Shown here piece by piece: positions 1 to 11,600 of a stretch of 64,000 bases of DNA (its first letter is position 1; every line of letters begins with the position of its first letter). This DNA is from Calliopum simillimum (Eukaryota; Arthropoda; Insecta; Diptera; Lauxaniidae): NCBI GenBank assembly GCA_951812925.1, contig OX638368.1:2046001-2110000 (forward strand), written 5' to 3'. A model generated the notes under the pieces. That model did no database searches. It was not told the origin of the DNA and worked only from the letters and a program-made list of their open reading frames with translations. The position numbers and the translations under genes are program-made.

Positions 1-182
1 ATAAAAGCACGTTGTACGGCTTTAATCTCCGTATGCTCACCCCAGTGTTTTGATTTATTGTTATTTAAAAAATACGAAAACTTTAAAAACAAAAGGTCAT
101 GGGTTGTGTGCTAACATCAAAAAATAAAGTTAATTAAGGAAATAAGAACATACCGTCATCAGCAAAAAGCTGCAATATGAAT

Positions 183-365
183 TTTTTAAATGCGTTGCAA
201 AAAACGTCTTAAAACTCCAAATATTTTAGATATTTAAACCAGTTTTGGCAAAGCATTGCCTACAATAAAATCGGTACAAAACAATTCTAACCAAAACTGG
301 CTTTAAAATTTAAAAAATTTCGAGTTTTAAGATTTTTTGCAAAGCCTTTCAAAGAATTTAAATTG
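183..365. repeat. Small palindromic MITE-like repeat
   Basis: The arm at about 183-249 and the arm at about 290-365 are inverted copies sharing TTGCAAAAAA, TCTTAAAACTC and CCAGTTTTGG, around a 40-bp loop. The rest of 1-546 is AT-rich without a gene. Confidence 0.6.
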
Positions 366-546
366 ATGTTACGGCTTTTTGCATTTCAGGTGACGATATG
401 TAGCAATGTACGTATAAGATATCCATTTGAAGCAAACACTAGCACGTACAAATAAGTATGTAGTAAAATATTTTATGAAATGGACATAACTAGAGGCCGC
501 GATAAAGGTAAATTGTAGTTGGACACTTCTGTGAATGTAAATCAAA

Positions 547-1436
547 CTAGTAAGGGTGTAAAATTTGGCCAAACATTAAATACCCTACACTGCAGTGTTT
601 TTAAAATTTTGCTCATATGGGAGGTGCTACGCCCTCTTGTCCGAGTTCACCCAGTTTTTGTTCAGAGCTTGCATTTATAGGTTTTAGTGTCTGAGTGAAA
701 AACGTTTTCAGTTTATTGTTTTGAAGCTATTGCTTATATAGGAGGTGCCACGCCCTCTTGTCCGAGTTCCTCTAGTTTTAGCTTAGAGCGTGCATTTATA
801 GTCTAGTATTTGAGTGAAGTTTGGTTGGATTATCTCAAAAAACTCTTTCAGTATAGCATTTTGAAACTTTTGCTCATATGGGAGGTGCCACGCCCCCTTG
901 TCCGATTTCACCCAATTTTTGTTGAGAGCTTTCATTTATGATTCTTAGTGTCTGAGTCAAATTTGGTTCTAATATCTCATAAAACGCTTTCAGTATAGCG
1001 TTTTGAAGCTTTTGCTTGTATGGGAGGTGCCACACCCTCTTGGCCGAATTTGCTCAGTTTTTTCTCAAAGCTTGCTCTTACAATTCTTAGTATTTATGTT
1101 TATTTTGGTTGCATTGTCGTGAAAAATACTCCTAAAATTGCATTTTGAACATATTTTTTGTAAGGGAGGTAGGCGTGTCCGTTGACCGATTTCGCTCATT
1201 TTCAATCCCCCGAGCTATCTTTGGCGACGGAGGCAGTGTACCAAATTTCATTGAAATATCTTGCTGTTTTCCCAAAAAGTGTATTTCAACAGACAGCCAG
1301 CCAGACAGACGGACATGGCTATATCTACTCAGGAGGTGACGCTGATCAAGAATATATAAAACTTTTCCATATCTGCCACGCCTCCTCTGCGTTGCAAACG
1401 GAAGGACAAAGTGAATATACCCTGGGTGTAGGGTAT
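547..1436 (-). mobile_element. Mini-me/DINE-1-like Helitron derivative (HINE), complete
   Basis: Reading the minus strand: subterminal repeat ATACCCTACAC, TATATATT tract, conserved core around GTCGATATAGCCATGTCC-like sequence, short GTCTGTCTGGCTG repeat, several 110-140-bp units each containing GTGGCACCTCCCATA, the inverted subterminal repeat GTGTAGGGTAT, a TTTGGCCAAA-type hairpin, and the end CTAGT. This order matches mini-me and Helentron-associated elements in Diptera. Confidence 0.82.
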
Positions 1437-1474
1437 AAAAATTGTTGAACGAGTTTTCTCCCATCGAAACTCAA

Positions 1475-2312
1475 ATAAAAGATGCTCCGGTAATACTTGG
1501 GCAAAGTGGCTCCAGCCATATTTCCGTCCCAAAAAAACATGGTATCGAATTAGCGGTTTTTTTTATAATGTCACATCACTCTTACAAGGGGCAGAAGGTT
1601 TTTGAATCAAAAAATTATTTTGTTGATTCAAAAATCGGCAATGTGGGGAGTCACTTTTCCCATATTTCACGGTCGATATAAAAAGATAGATGAGGTATTT
1701 TCGACAAATAAAACACTTTGACGGCACGAAGGAATCCTCATAATCATGTTTTTCGCGTAAAAACACCGATTCATTAATTTTTTTACGATATTATTTAATT
1801 AAGATTGAACAAAATTTTTGCAATAATCCATTTAAAAAATTTATAGTGTTGGATGTTATAGACTGATCCGCGGCCGAAGGCCGCCGCGAAGCCGGTGTTG
1901 GATTTTTGGGAGTTTTAAATCCTGAGCTGCGGCCGCAGGCCGCCAACTTACCCCTACTCTTATGAAAATTACTGTGGCTAGCAAACTAGGTGTTGGATAT
2001 ATTATAGACTGATTCGCGGCCGAATTGTTTACTTTGGGCTTTTCCCTTATGATTCAGCCCGAATTCCACCGAAAATTCGCGAAAATACGCCTATTCTAGG
2101 ATTGCACCGACCGTGAAATATGGTGAAAAGTGACTCCCGACATTGCCGATTTTTGAGTCAACATGATTTTTCGATTCAAAAACCTTCTGCCCCTTGTAAG
2201 AGTGATCTGATATTATAAAAAAAACCGCTAATTCGATACCATGTTTTTTTGGGACTGAAATATGACTGGAGCCACTTTGCCCAAGTATTACCGATGCTCC
2301 TTATTAAGAACC
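1475..2312. repeat. Foldback repeat with ~200-bp arms and GC-rich centre
   Basis: The arms at about 1475-1677 and 2110-2312 are near-identical inverted copies (GGGCAAAGTGGCTCCAG, CATGGTATCGAATTAGCGG, ACAAGGGGCAGAAGG). The centre contains short palindromic CGCGGCCGAAGGCCGCCGCG-type words at about 1870 and 1930. Confidence 0.75.
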
Positions 2313-3268
2313 AAGTACGCAGCAAGGAAAACCTGATCGAATTCACCAAATTCAACAAATATCCTGGACAACTACTTTGGACAGCCGTAAAACGTCTTTT
2401 TATCTTAAAGCATATCGATGGAGTTTACACAAGAACTAAATGGATACAAATGGATAAGCTGATTAGGCTAACGATTTGGATATCTACTACTGGATATTCT
2501 TTTATATTCCAAGGGGTGAATGTAGATCTTTTGTTAGAAATGGTTGCAAGGTATTCTTACAAAAGTTTATGGAAATGGATTATATAAAATGTATTGTATA
2601 GAATGTATTTGGTTTATGTCGTTTAAAATATACTTTTGAGTTTATGTATTTTGAAGTAAAATTTATTTGGAAAGAACACAAATAGTTGAGCGGAAGATGA
2701 CTACCGATAACAGCTTGAAATAAATCCTCCTTTTTTTTGTCACAACGCAATAAGGGTATGCATGTGTTGACGCGGAATGAACTTTCATCTTGGCGAAAGT
2801 TTAAAACAATAATACATTGCTAACAGCATATTGGTTTCTCAAAACAAAAATTAACATATATTATAAATCAATAAAATTGCATTATGTTTTCGTATTCGCT
2901 ATTTGCATTTAACGCGTTAGTAAGAAAGAAATTTCCATATTTGCATCAATGTGTAGATATCCCTATTAGTAGGCAGAAAAAAGTTATCGATATGACATGT
3001 CATTGTTCTGCTGAAGGTATGTTCTAATACTTTTTTATTTAATTTATTAACATAAGTTGCGTTCCAGAAGATTTTTATAGCGTTTTCTTCATTGAAAAAA
3101 AAAAAAAAAAAAATATTATGCATTTGATCTGACCTCTTTCTGAAAGTTGCATTTTTACGTTCGTTTCTGAAAAAAAAAAATCTGAACAGTAAAACAAATC
3201 ATGTTCGTTTCTTAAAAATGCTGCATTCAAAAAGCAAAAAATGTAGAATTTCTTGACTAGTAAAATTC
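2313..3268. other. No gene seen
   Basis: AT-rich. An open frame on the plus strand runs to 2587 but begins inside the foldback arm and shows no domain. Poly-A tracts are at about 3095 and 3170. Confidence 0.6.
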
Positions 3269-4350
3269 GAAGGCGGCGGATATCGGTAGATGTCGGTCCG
3301 ATATCGTTTTTGTGTCGGCGGCCGGACTTGGCGGCATCGGCGAGCGGTAGCATCGCGGGCCGCTTTTCGATTAGCCGAACTGCGCAAACGTGGTTGAACC
3401 CGTCATCGGGCCGATAAATATTAGAGATTAACGGGTCGATATTCGCTAGCTGACAAAGGGCCGAATGCGGCTTCATCTTGGATGCGCCGAACTGCGCGAA
3501 CGCCAGAAATAATAATGTCAATCACACTTGAAACGTGACATGGAAATTAATTAATTTAACCGCATGTGATACGAATTCCACAATGAGTTATCAAGGCAAC
3601 GCCGAAAGAATAAGACGATGTCGGCAGAGGCAAATGGTATGGAAAACAATAACCAAAAATTACATGAAAGACAATAAATAATTCATTTAATTTTTTTTAG
3701 CAAAAGATGGCCTGATGTCAAACAAAGAAAATGACAATGAAAAATTTGATTCGTGTGAGATCACGAAGGGAAAGAAGAATATTCTACGGGAAAATGTGAT
3801 AAACGCGTTCAGAAAGTTAACAGATGCAGGTATTTTTTATTAATTCAAATATTTAATGTAAACAATAGAATGTTCTTGAAAATATATATTTTTTCTCCCT
3901 TTTCAGATAAATTGACGCTCATATACACTACTCAACTGGAGGAAAAAGCCCTTGCTTCCCAAAGACACCGGGAAATCCTGCAGGCCATCAACAACAGGCC
4001 CGATTTCAAGGAAGCTGCCGGAAGTAGCAGTTTTTCAAGTGAATGCTGCAAAGATAAGCTGTATTTTATATTGATAATTTGATAATAAATTCATCTAAAA
4101 TATTTTAGGTCGTTTTATATTTATTTTCAACCCTCGAATTTAATATCGGCAATGTAATTTCGGCCCGATATCGGCGATGCATGTCGGCCCGATATTGGCG
4201 ATGCATGTACAACATCGGTCCGCCATCATTTTTCGATGGCGGCCCGCTTTGAAAACATTTCAAATTGCTATCGGGTGGAGTGCGGTCGGATATCGGTTGC
4301 CGACATCCGCCGACTTCAAACCGATGGCATACCGACATCGGACCGCCTTC
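3269..4350. mobile_element. TIR-bounded element with GC-rich arms and iterated CGATATCGG motif
   Basis: The left end (GAAGGCGGCGGATATCGG) and the inverted right end (GAAGGCGGTCCGATGTCGG) match with small gaps. Both arms, about 200 bp each, are far more GC-rich than the surroundings and repeat TCGGCCCGATATCGG-like words in both orientations. It encloses the possible small gene at 3618-4082. Confidence 0.55.
3618..4082 (+). CDS. Possible three-exon small gene inside a TIR-bounded element
   Basis: Three segments join in one frame: 3618-3636, 3701-3829 and 3907-4082, giving 107 codons and a TGA. Introns of 64 and 77 bp have GT donors and pyrimidine-tract acceptors, and both junctions are phase 1. 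An AATAAA lies just after the stop. The predicted protein is hydrophilic, with Lys/Glu-rich helical stretches (ITKGKKNILRENVINAF, QLEEKALASQRHREILQ) and a Ser/Cys-rich end. I do not recognise a domain. GC-rich inverted blocks lie on both sides, and the whole sits between inverted ends at 3269 and 4350. It could be an element-borne accessory gene, a captured host fragment, or chance. The agreement of two intron phases is the main support. Confidence 0.4.
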
Positions 4351-4470
4351 ATTTTCTTGATCGGGTTTGTTTTTCCTATTGTCAAAAATTTTCTGATTTC
4401 AGTTTTTTATTCAATATTTCTGAAATAAAGATATTTTATTATTTTATTCATCACAAAGTTGTCGTTCACA

Positions 4471-4705
4471 ATGGCAGCAAACAGGAGCGTACTTTCATCG
4501 TATCGCGTCCAACGAGGACTTGTTGCAAAGATTATCCAACGCATCGAGGGCAAGGGCTTCAAGCTGGTGGCTATGGAACTCACCTGGGCATCTGAGGAAT
4601 TTCTTGAGAAGTACTACGCTGATTTGTCTGTTAGTCCTTCTTTCCCGGTTTTATCATTTCCATGTGTTCTGGCCCAGTAGTTAAAATGATGTGGAAGGGC
4701 TTTTG
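4471..4705 (+). pseudogene. Nucleoside diphosphate kinase (awd/NDPK) pseudogene fragment
   Basis: The translation begins MAAN, then matches NDPK: VQRGLVAKIIQRIEGKGFKL, VAMELTWASEEFLEKYYADLS and PSFP. The family has the same blocks in the same order. Frame changes are visible: ERTFIV appears in another frame just before VQRG, and after the PSFP block the expected SGPVV-M-W-G segment appears in another frame following an in-frame TAG at about 4678. The catalytic-His region is missing. It is a broken, truncated copy with no intron visible, so a decayed retrocopy or captured fragment is likely. Confidence 0.8.
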
Positions 4706-4931
4706 CATTTCTAGTAAGGATTAAGAGAGAAAGCGAACAAAGTTTTGTGAAATTCGAAAGTGTATGTATAATGGAAATGGATATTGAAAAATCTGATGTT
4801 AGTGAACTGAGTGTATTATAAATGAATTAGTTCTACAAGATAAAAATTTAATATAAATTTGTATCATATTAAAATGAATCTTTTATTTAAATCAGTTCAT
4901 AAGGGGTCCAAATTTAGCGAAGCATAAACAA

Positions 4932-5072
4932 ACCACTTTAACGCTACGTAAACGTTACTATTTTGCGAGCTGTAGACGTAGTACCAATGCATAGAAATTA
5001 CTACGTTTTTAATTCTACTGTTCTTACTCTAACATTTACGTTTTCGGTTCGCAATCGTATCGCCAAAGTGGT
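4932..5072. repeat. MITE upstream of CCT7
   Basis: Inverted ends ACCACTTTAACGCTACG and ACCACTTTGGCGATACG, about 141 bp. The remaining 5073-5688 is the CCT7 upstream region and 5' UTR, with no other gene. Confidence 0.6.
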
Positions 5073-5688
5073 AAATCTTGTATGACTTATAGACTTTGCC
5101 GGCGTTACGCTTTCGTACCGCTTTTCTTAGAGGGCAGTTCAAAATATTTTGGAAGTAAATGTTTTATGCACAATTTGAATGTTTTTAGATTAACGTTTAC
5201 GTGCAACTAACAAAAAGTTCAAAATATTTTATTTAATATTAAAATCGCTTTAATTGTATATTCTTTATTTCATAAAAAGCTAACCCACGATTAAATTTTA
5301 AATAGTTTAGTTACAGATTTTCGTCACTCGCGATGGCGCGACGTAACTTGTTATCGCAAATGAAGAAAAACCTGTCGCTCGTTAGCGCTTGCTCATAAAC
5401 ATTTCCATATAAACGAGTGTTTTTATTTTGCTAGCGACGTAACGCACATGACGTACTCTACGGACCGTTGGCTGTAATCGGTCCGGAAATGTCAAAGCCA
5501 TATAGTTTGAATAGAATTTAATTGAGTGTAGTGTGACCTCGCCCTTTGCGTTAGTCATCACCGATAAATAATCGATTGTCTTTCTTCCATCGTACTTAAA
5601 GAAAATTAAGCCGCGTGAAGACCGCTGTTGCAAATAATTTAAAAATTAGTAATTTTCAAGTATTAAAGTTAGCTAAAACTAATTCAAA

Positions 5689-5691
5689 ATG
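5689..5691 (+). CDS. CCT7: CCT7 coding exon 1 (initiator ATG only)
   Basis: The ATG is followed at once by a good donor (GTAAGA), so the first exon gives only the initiator methionine and the rest is 5' UTR. Joining to the acceptor at 6085/6086 gives [13 protein letters not shown], the expected CCT-eta N-terminus. This makes the start assignment firm although the exon contributes one codon. Confidence 0.9.
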
Positions 5692-8600
5692 GTAAGAAAA
5701 GCTAAAAATATTTAATTTCCTCAAAATGCACTGCCGAAATAGTTGCGAGAAAGTGAAAAATTAACGGCTAACTGAAGTGAATGAAAAAAAACATGTGTTC
5801 TGCAAGTTAAATACATTTCGTAATTTTTCATGACTTATTTAATTATTCGATTTATTTTAATATGTGTAATTTACTTAAACTAACGATGATTCAATTTTCA
5901 ATTACTAATGCTTTATTGAACATAACCTAAAAAGAAGTTTCTCGTCGGGAATAACAGCTCCGATACACATGTCCGTCCGATAATTGGTGGATATGACTTA
6001 CACCCTAAGCATGATACAAACATCTATGTATTAAACTTAAATAAGTTTTTTCTTCAAATAATATGTGTCCTTTCTTTAACCATAGCAACCACAAATTGTA
6101 TTACTGAAGGAAGGTACCGATACTTCACAGGGCAAGCCACAGCTTATCTCTAACATTAACGCTTGCCAATCTATAGTCGATGCAGTTCGCACCACATTAG
6201 GGCCACGCGGCATGGACAAACTGATTGTGGATGCCAATGGAAAAGCAACAATTTCCAATGATGGCGCAACCATAATGAAGCTGCTCGAGATTGTACATCC
6301 AGCTGCGAAGACATTGGTGGACATTGCAAAATCACAGGATGCTGAGGTAAAGCATTTCAGAGCTCGGAACAAGTTTACATTAGGGATTTTGTAAAATAAT
6401 TCAAAAAATTTCTTCAATTTGAAATCTGCGGTACGATTTCCAAGAAGTGTATCGTCCAGATTTTCTATATAAAATTTTAAATACATATGTAGTTTTTTTA
6501 TGGTTGAAAATTGTGGAGAAAAGTAAATCTCTCTCCTTTAGGCGTAAATAATTTCTTTATTAAAATCTAAATCTAAAAAAGTGATTCTAATTTAAAAAAA
6601 AACCCCATTCCCCATCCGCATCGCTTTTTCGTGATATCTTGCGGTTTAAAGTTAAATTGTCTGTTGCTTTTTCAGGTTGGAGATGGTACTACTTCTGTAG
6701 TTTTGCTTGCTGGTGAAATTCTAAAGCAAGTCAAGCCTTTTGTCGAGGAGGGCGTACATCCGCGCATAATAATAAAAGCTATTCGAAAGGCTCTTTCGCT
6801 TTGCATGGAAAAAATCAATGAAATGGATGTCCGTATAGAAAAGCAATCAAAAGAACAACAGCGTACTTTACTTGAAAAATGTGCAGCTACTGCTATGTCC
6901 TCGAAGTTGATACATCAACAAAAAGATTTCTTTTCAAAAATGGTTGTGGAAGCAGTGCTTTCACTAGATGAGTTGTTACCTCTTAACATGATTGGTATTA
7001 AAAAAGTAACTGGCGGCTCTTTGGAGGAATCTCAATTGGTATCTGGAGTTGCATTTAAAAAAACTTTTTCCTATGCTGGTTTCGAAATGGCTCCGAAATC
7101 ATATAAAAACTGCAAAATTGCGCTACTTAATATTGAGCTCGAATTAAAAGCAGAGCGTGACAATGCCGAAGTGCGCGTGGATAATGTAAGAGAGTATCAG
7201 AAGGTAGTCGATGCCGAATGGCAAATTCTATACAACAAATTGGCAAAAATCCATGAGTCGGGCGCCAATGTTGTGCTCTCTAAACTACCAATTGGTGATG
7301 TTGCCACACAGTATTTCGCTGACCGTGATATATTTTGTGCTGGACGTGTGCCAGAAGAGGATCTTAAGCGTACGATGAAGGCTTGCGGTGGTGCTGTCAT
7401 GACAACTGCTAATGATATCAATGCTAGCGTATTAGGTCTATGTGATTCCTTCGAGGAGCATCAAATCGGTGGTGAACGTTTCAATATCTTCCAAGGTAAG
7501 TGTGTGTAAACACACAATATCACGATTTTATTTTATTGAAGTACGTAATTTTTATTGTTTTTAATTATTTTAAGGATGTCCAAATGCCAGAACTTGTACA
7601 TTGATCTTGCGTGGTGGCGCCGAACAATTTCTTGAGGAGACTGAACGCTCACTACATGATGCTATAATGATTGTTCGTCGTACAATTAAGCACGATTCCG
7701 TTGTTGCTGGTAAGTTAAAATTTAAATATAAGGCAGACTTTCTATTAAGGTAAAATATTGAGAAAAAACAACTTTCTGGTTTATACCTTAAAGTTAAAAT
7801 GCTCGACGATTATTAAAGGACTAAATTTCAAGTTCAAGACTCAGTTTAAATATATATGATAAGCAATGAAACCAAATCACCCTTATCATCGAATAAAATA
7901 GATTTCATTCATTCATTCGATCGACAGTACACCTACGATGTAATGAGCGATTAGCTCAAATGAAATTTGGCGGAATCAACTTTTATTTGCTACCAACAAG
8001 CATGGATCAGATGATATTGTTGGTTTGAGCTTACTGTTATGTAAAACACCAACAAAATAACAAAAACAAGGCAAAACTAAAAATTTATTGGAAGGCTATG
8101 TAGGGAATTAACTTTCGCTTTGTGACAAGGCTTCATACTAGCAGATATAGCGTAGTCTGGCACTATTGGTTTCCAAGGAATAGGGTATTTAAATTAGAAA
8201 GATCCACAAAAGTTACCACAATACTTAAAATATTTTACTTTGAAGGTTTATGGTTATTAATCGTCAATTGCGATATTTTATGATGACTTTGATTTCCCTC
8301 CACTACTTTCCCGAATGAACAAATGTTTGTATGAGTTAAGCAAATTTAAATTTTTTACTTTCAAGGTGTTAAATTTTTAACTTAGAACTCTTTAAGAGCT
8401 TGTCGCCAAATTTATGCCAAGTCAAAAATGAGGAAAATCAATGTGATGGTTTCATGTGATATTATTCAATTAAGTTTGGCACATTTTCGTTTCAAAACTT
8501 TCTCTTGAATCTAAAAAAATGTTCTTGAACTCATGAAAAAGTTAAGGCCCAATTTCACAGTGTGAGCTTACGCGTAGTTTATCTTTAGAGTAAGTAAAAA

Positions 8601-11600
8601 TTTCGTTTTCACAGTCATTTGAATTTAAGGGCCACTGAAGCTCCAGTCTTTCGGCACTCAAAAAAGTTAAGGCCGTTTAAGTGGAGTTTATGCAACAAGT
8701 GACGTTTGCATAAATAAAAATTTAAAATAAATGAACAAAAAATTATTCCAAAAATATATTTTACGAAATGAAATTTTTGTAAATTTGAATTTATTGAAAT
8801 CTTTGTATTTTAACAGAATATTGTTTTGAAATTTACAAATATAAAAAAACTCCAATGCCAGAGCAACAATCAAGCTTTAAAATTGAAGAAAAACATTTTA
8901 TTCCTTGAATATTTAATGCGCCTTTATGGTATTTGACTTTAGCTGACACTTCAAGTATATTTTTGTGGTCTTATATAAAATGCCGTACTGCTTGTTGACC
9001 TTCGAATCTCAACATCGAAGAAGTTATCTTTCGATGTTCCTTTGTTAGCTACAGGCGCAGATTGTTTCGCTTCTTAAGCATTTCAATCTTCTCAAATGCT
9101 TTTTTTTAACCACTCATTTTCGCGTTCCAAACACTGGAGTATGAAAAAAAAAAAAAATTTATCCAAAAACCAATATGCGTAAGAGTCCTCTCAAAAGCGG
9201 CTTAAATATTAAAATTTCTTTGAAAGTTTGTTAAAATATTTTGCAGGCATTGAAATAAGCTAAAGTAATGCCCTATTTCTGCAGTAATAACTTCAAATTT
9301 GCAGTAATAACTTCAAATTTGCAGTAATAACTTTAGAAAATTGTAAAAAATTGTAATAGTAACTTTCACCCAAATTAGTATTACTTTGTTTTGCGTTAAT
9401 CGTTAAAACTAAATACTCATTTTATTTCGCATATAACCGTTGTTTTAGTTGTCTAAACTCCCCAATCTGGGCTAAAATGTAGCAACCACAATAATTACTC
9501 GGCGACTCTACTTTAAACATATTTTTATAAATGCATTCCAAGAAAATTTCACTATAAATTTTCAATTTTAAATTGAATCATTGCCATGATATCTGTTATT
9601 TATTATTAATAGCCGTATTCACGATCTTGTTGCATCGTAGCAAATGCAAATTTGCAAGAATATATAATTGTGAGCATATACTGTTGTAAATTGCTATTGC
9701 AACATTTCAGAACAGCTGTTTTTTGTTTTGCTTGTCAAACAAAAATTTGAATTTAAAATTTTTTGAAATTTAATTTTTCATTAAATTAATTTATAAACTT
9801 TATTAAAAAGAAAAATAGCATTTATTGTGGAATTCGCTTCTACAATTTTAACAAAAATTAGTATTTATTATTTTTGGCGGCAGTATGAAATTCTTCTTTT
9901 TAACATATGAAAATATGTATGTATATGTATGAATGTATGTCGGCTGAACATTCCAAACAACATAAAGCAATGTGGAAAGGACTATCCTAAATGCTGCGTC
10001 TTGTCTTAGTCCTTGTCAATGTAGATATTACAGTGTGCTTAATTTAAAAGCAGGCGCAGAATCCTTTATTGAACCTATAAAAACAAAACCATAAGCAAAT
10101 TTCATTTCATTCGTATGTTTAAAATAATTTTTAAATTTCAAAACAAATGTCAAAAATACAAATGTCAGTAAGCAGTTTTGAAATTGTGTTGCCAATCACA
10201 CATGAAAAAATAAAATCAGTCACAATAGACTCTTGGAAATCAATCGTGCAATAGGTTTTTGTCTTGCAAATTTGGTTTTGCTTACAAGACTCTTGCTTTT
10301 TAAAATTCAATAGAATTTGTTTTTGTAATTTCAAATAATTTTGCATTTGCTATGATGCAACTAGATCGTGAATACGGTTAATATTTAGTATGAATCACTT
10401 GAATAAGACATTTAAAAAATTGCAAATAAAAACTAAAAAAATTCTGCAGTAATAATTTTTTCTTATTTCAACCCCTGATATTTTGTAAAATGTAACGTCA
10501 AATTTGTTTAATGTCAACGTGTTTTCCTGTATTTTCGGTTTGCGTGTTTGCTAATGACAAAAGTGGGCTAGTCAACTGTGAAATGCGAAATTATTGAAGG
10601 GCCGCTTAAGCTACACTAAGGTTTAGCTAAGCTAAAGTTTAAGCTCACACTGTGAAATTGGCCCTAAATCACATAGTCGTGAACTCACAAATAAGATACC
10701 AAAAAACTGGTGAGCACAAAATAGATCTTGAAATAAGCACGAAAAACGGTATTTTTGAAAATAACACCACAAACTAAAACGAAAACTATCATTTTCGATG
10801 TATTTGTCGATACTGGATGGTTTTTGAGATATCCTTACCTTAAAGTTCAAAAACACAATCTATGAGGATATATGGTGGACGAATTTGTTTTGGTATTTTC
10901 TATTAAATATATCATTTAAAACTATTCTTCGTCTTCAAAATGAGCTATGAAGCGGTTCTTTATGACTTTCCTTTAAAAAGTTATGACCATTTGAAAATGA
11001 CATCATGAGAGTTAAAAATCATTATTACCACTAAATGGTTTATTGCCATATCCTTTATTATGCCAATTTCAAATGTTCATTGCTTTTTAATTTCTAAAAC
11101 AACCACGGCTCATTTTGAAGACGAAGAATAGTACATAGTAAGTGATGCGTTTCAAAGAATTTCAAAATGTCGAGTCAGTCTTCCTCCTTTTGAATGTTAT
11201 CCATTTGCATCAAGATGCCAAAAATATATCAGCGAAATATTATTTTGCAATTTAAGTATTCGAACTCAGACAAAAGTTAGAAGTACCTCCCATAGAATAC
11301 TGAAAGCAGTATTTAAGGGATAGTCGAGGCAAGCTCAGAGAAAATTCATGGTGAATTCGGAGAAGGAAGCGTGGCACCTCGCATACAAGCAAAATTTTCA
11401 CAGTGTTGTACTGAAGGCTATATTTGAGATAATGCAATCAATTTTTACACAGATACTAAAAAGAAGGGATAAAAGCTTTGAAAAATGTATGGGAAATCGC
11501 ATAAGAGACAGCGCCACCTCCGATAAAACAAAATTTTAAGTATGTATTTGAAAAAATATAACCCAAAATTTGCACAGGCACTAGGAATAGTCGGTGCAAA

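Noticed and set aside
2249..2587. 112-codon plus-strand frame
   Set aside because: Starts within a foldback arm; no recognisable domain and no splice or copy support.
8546..10664. piggyBac transposon insertion (TTAA next to the left end)
   Set aside because: The right flank does not give a matching TTAA and no transposase is present.
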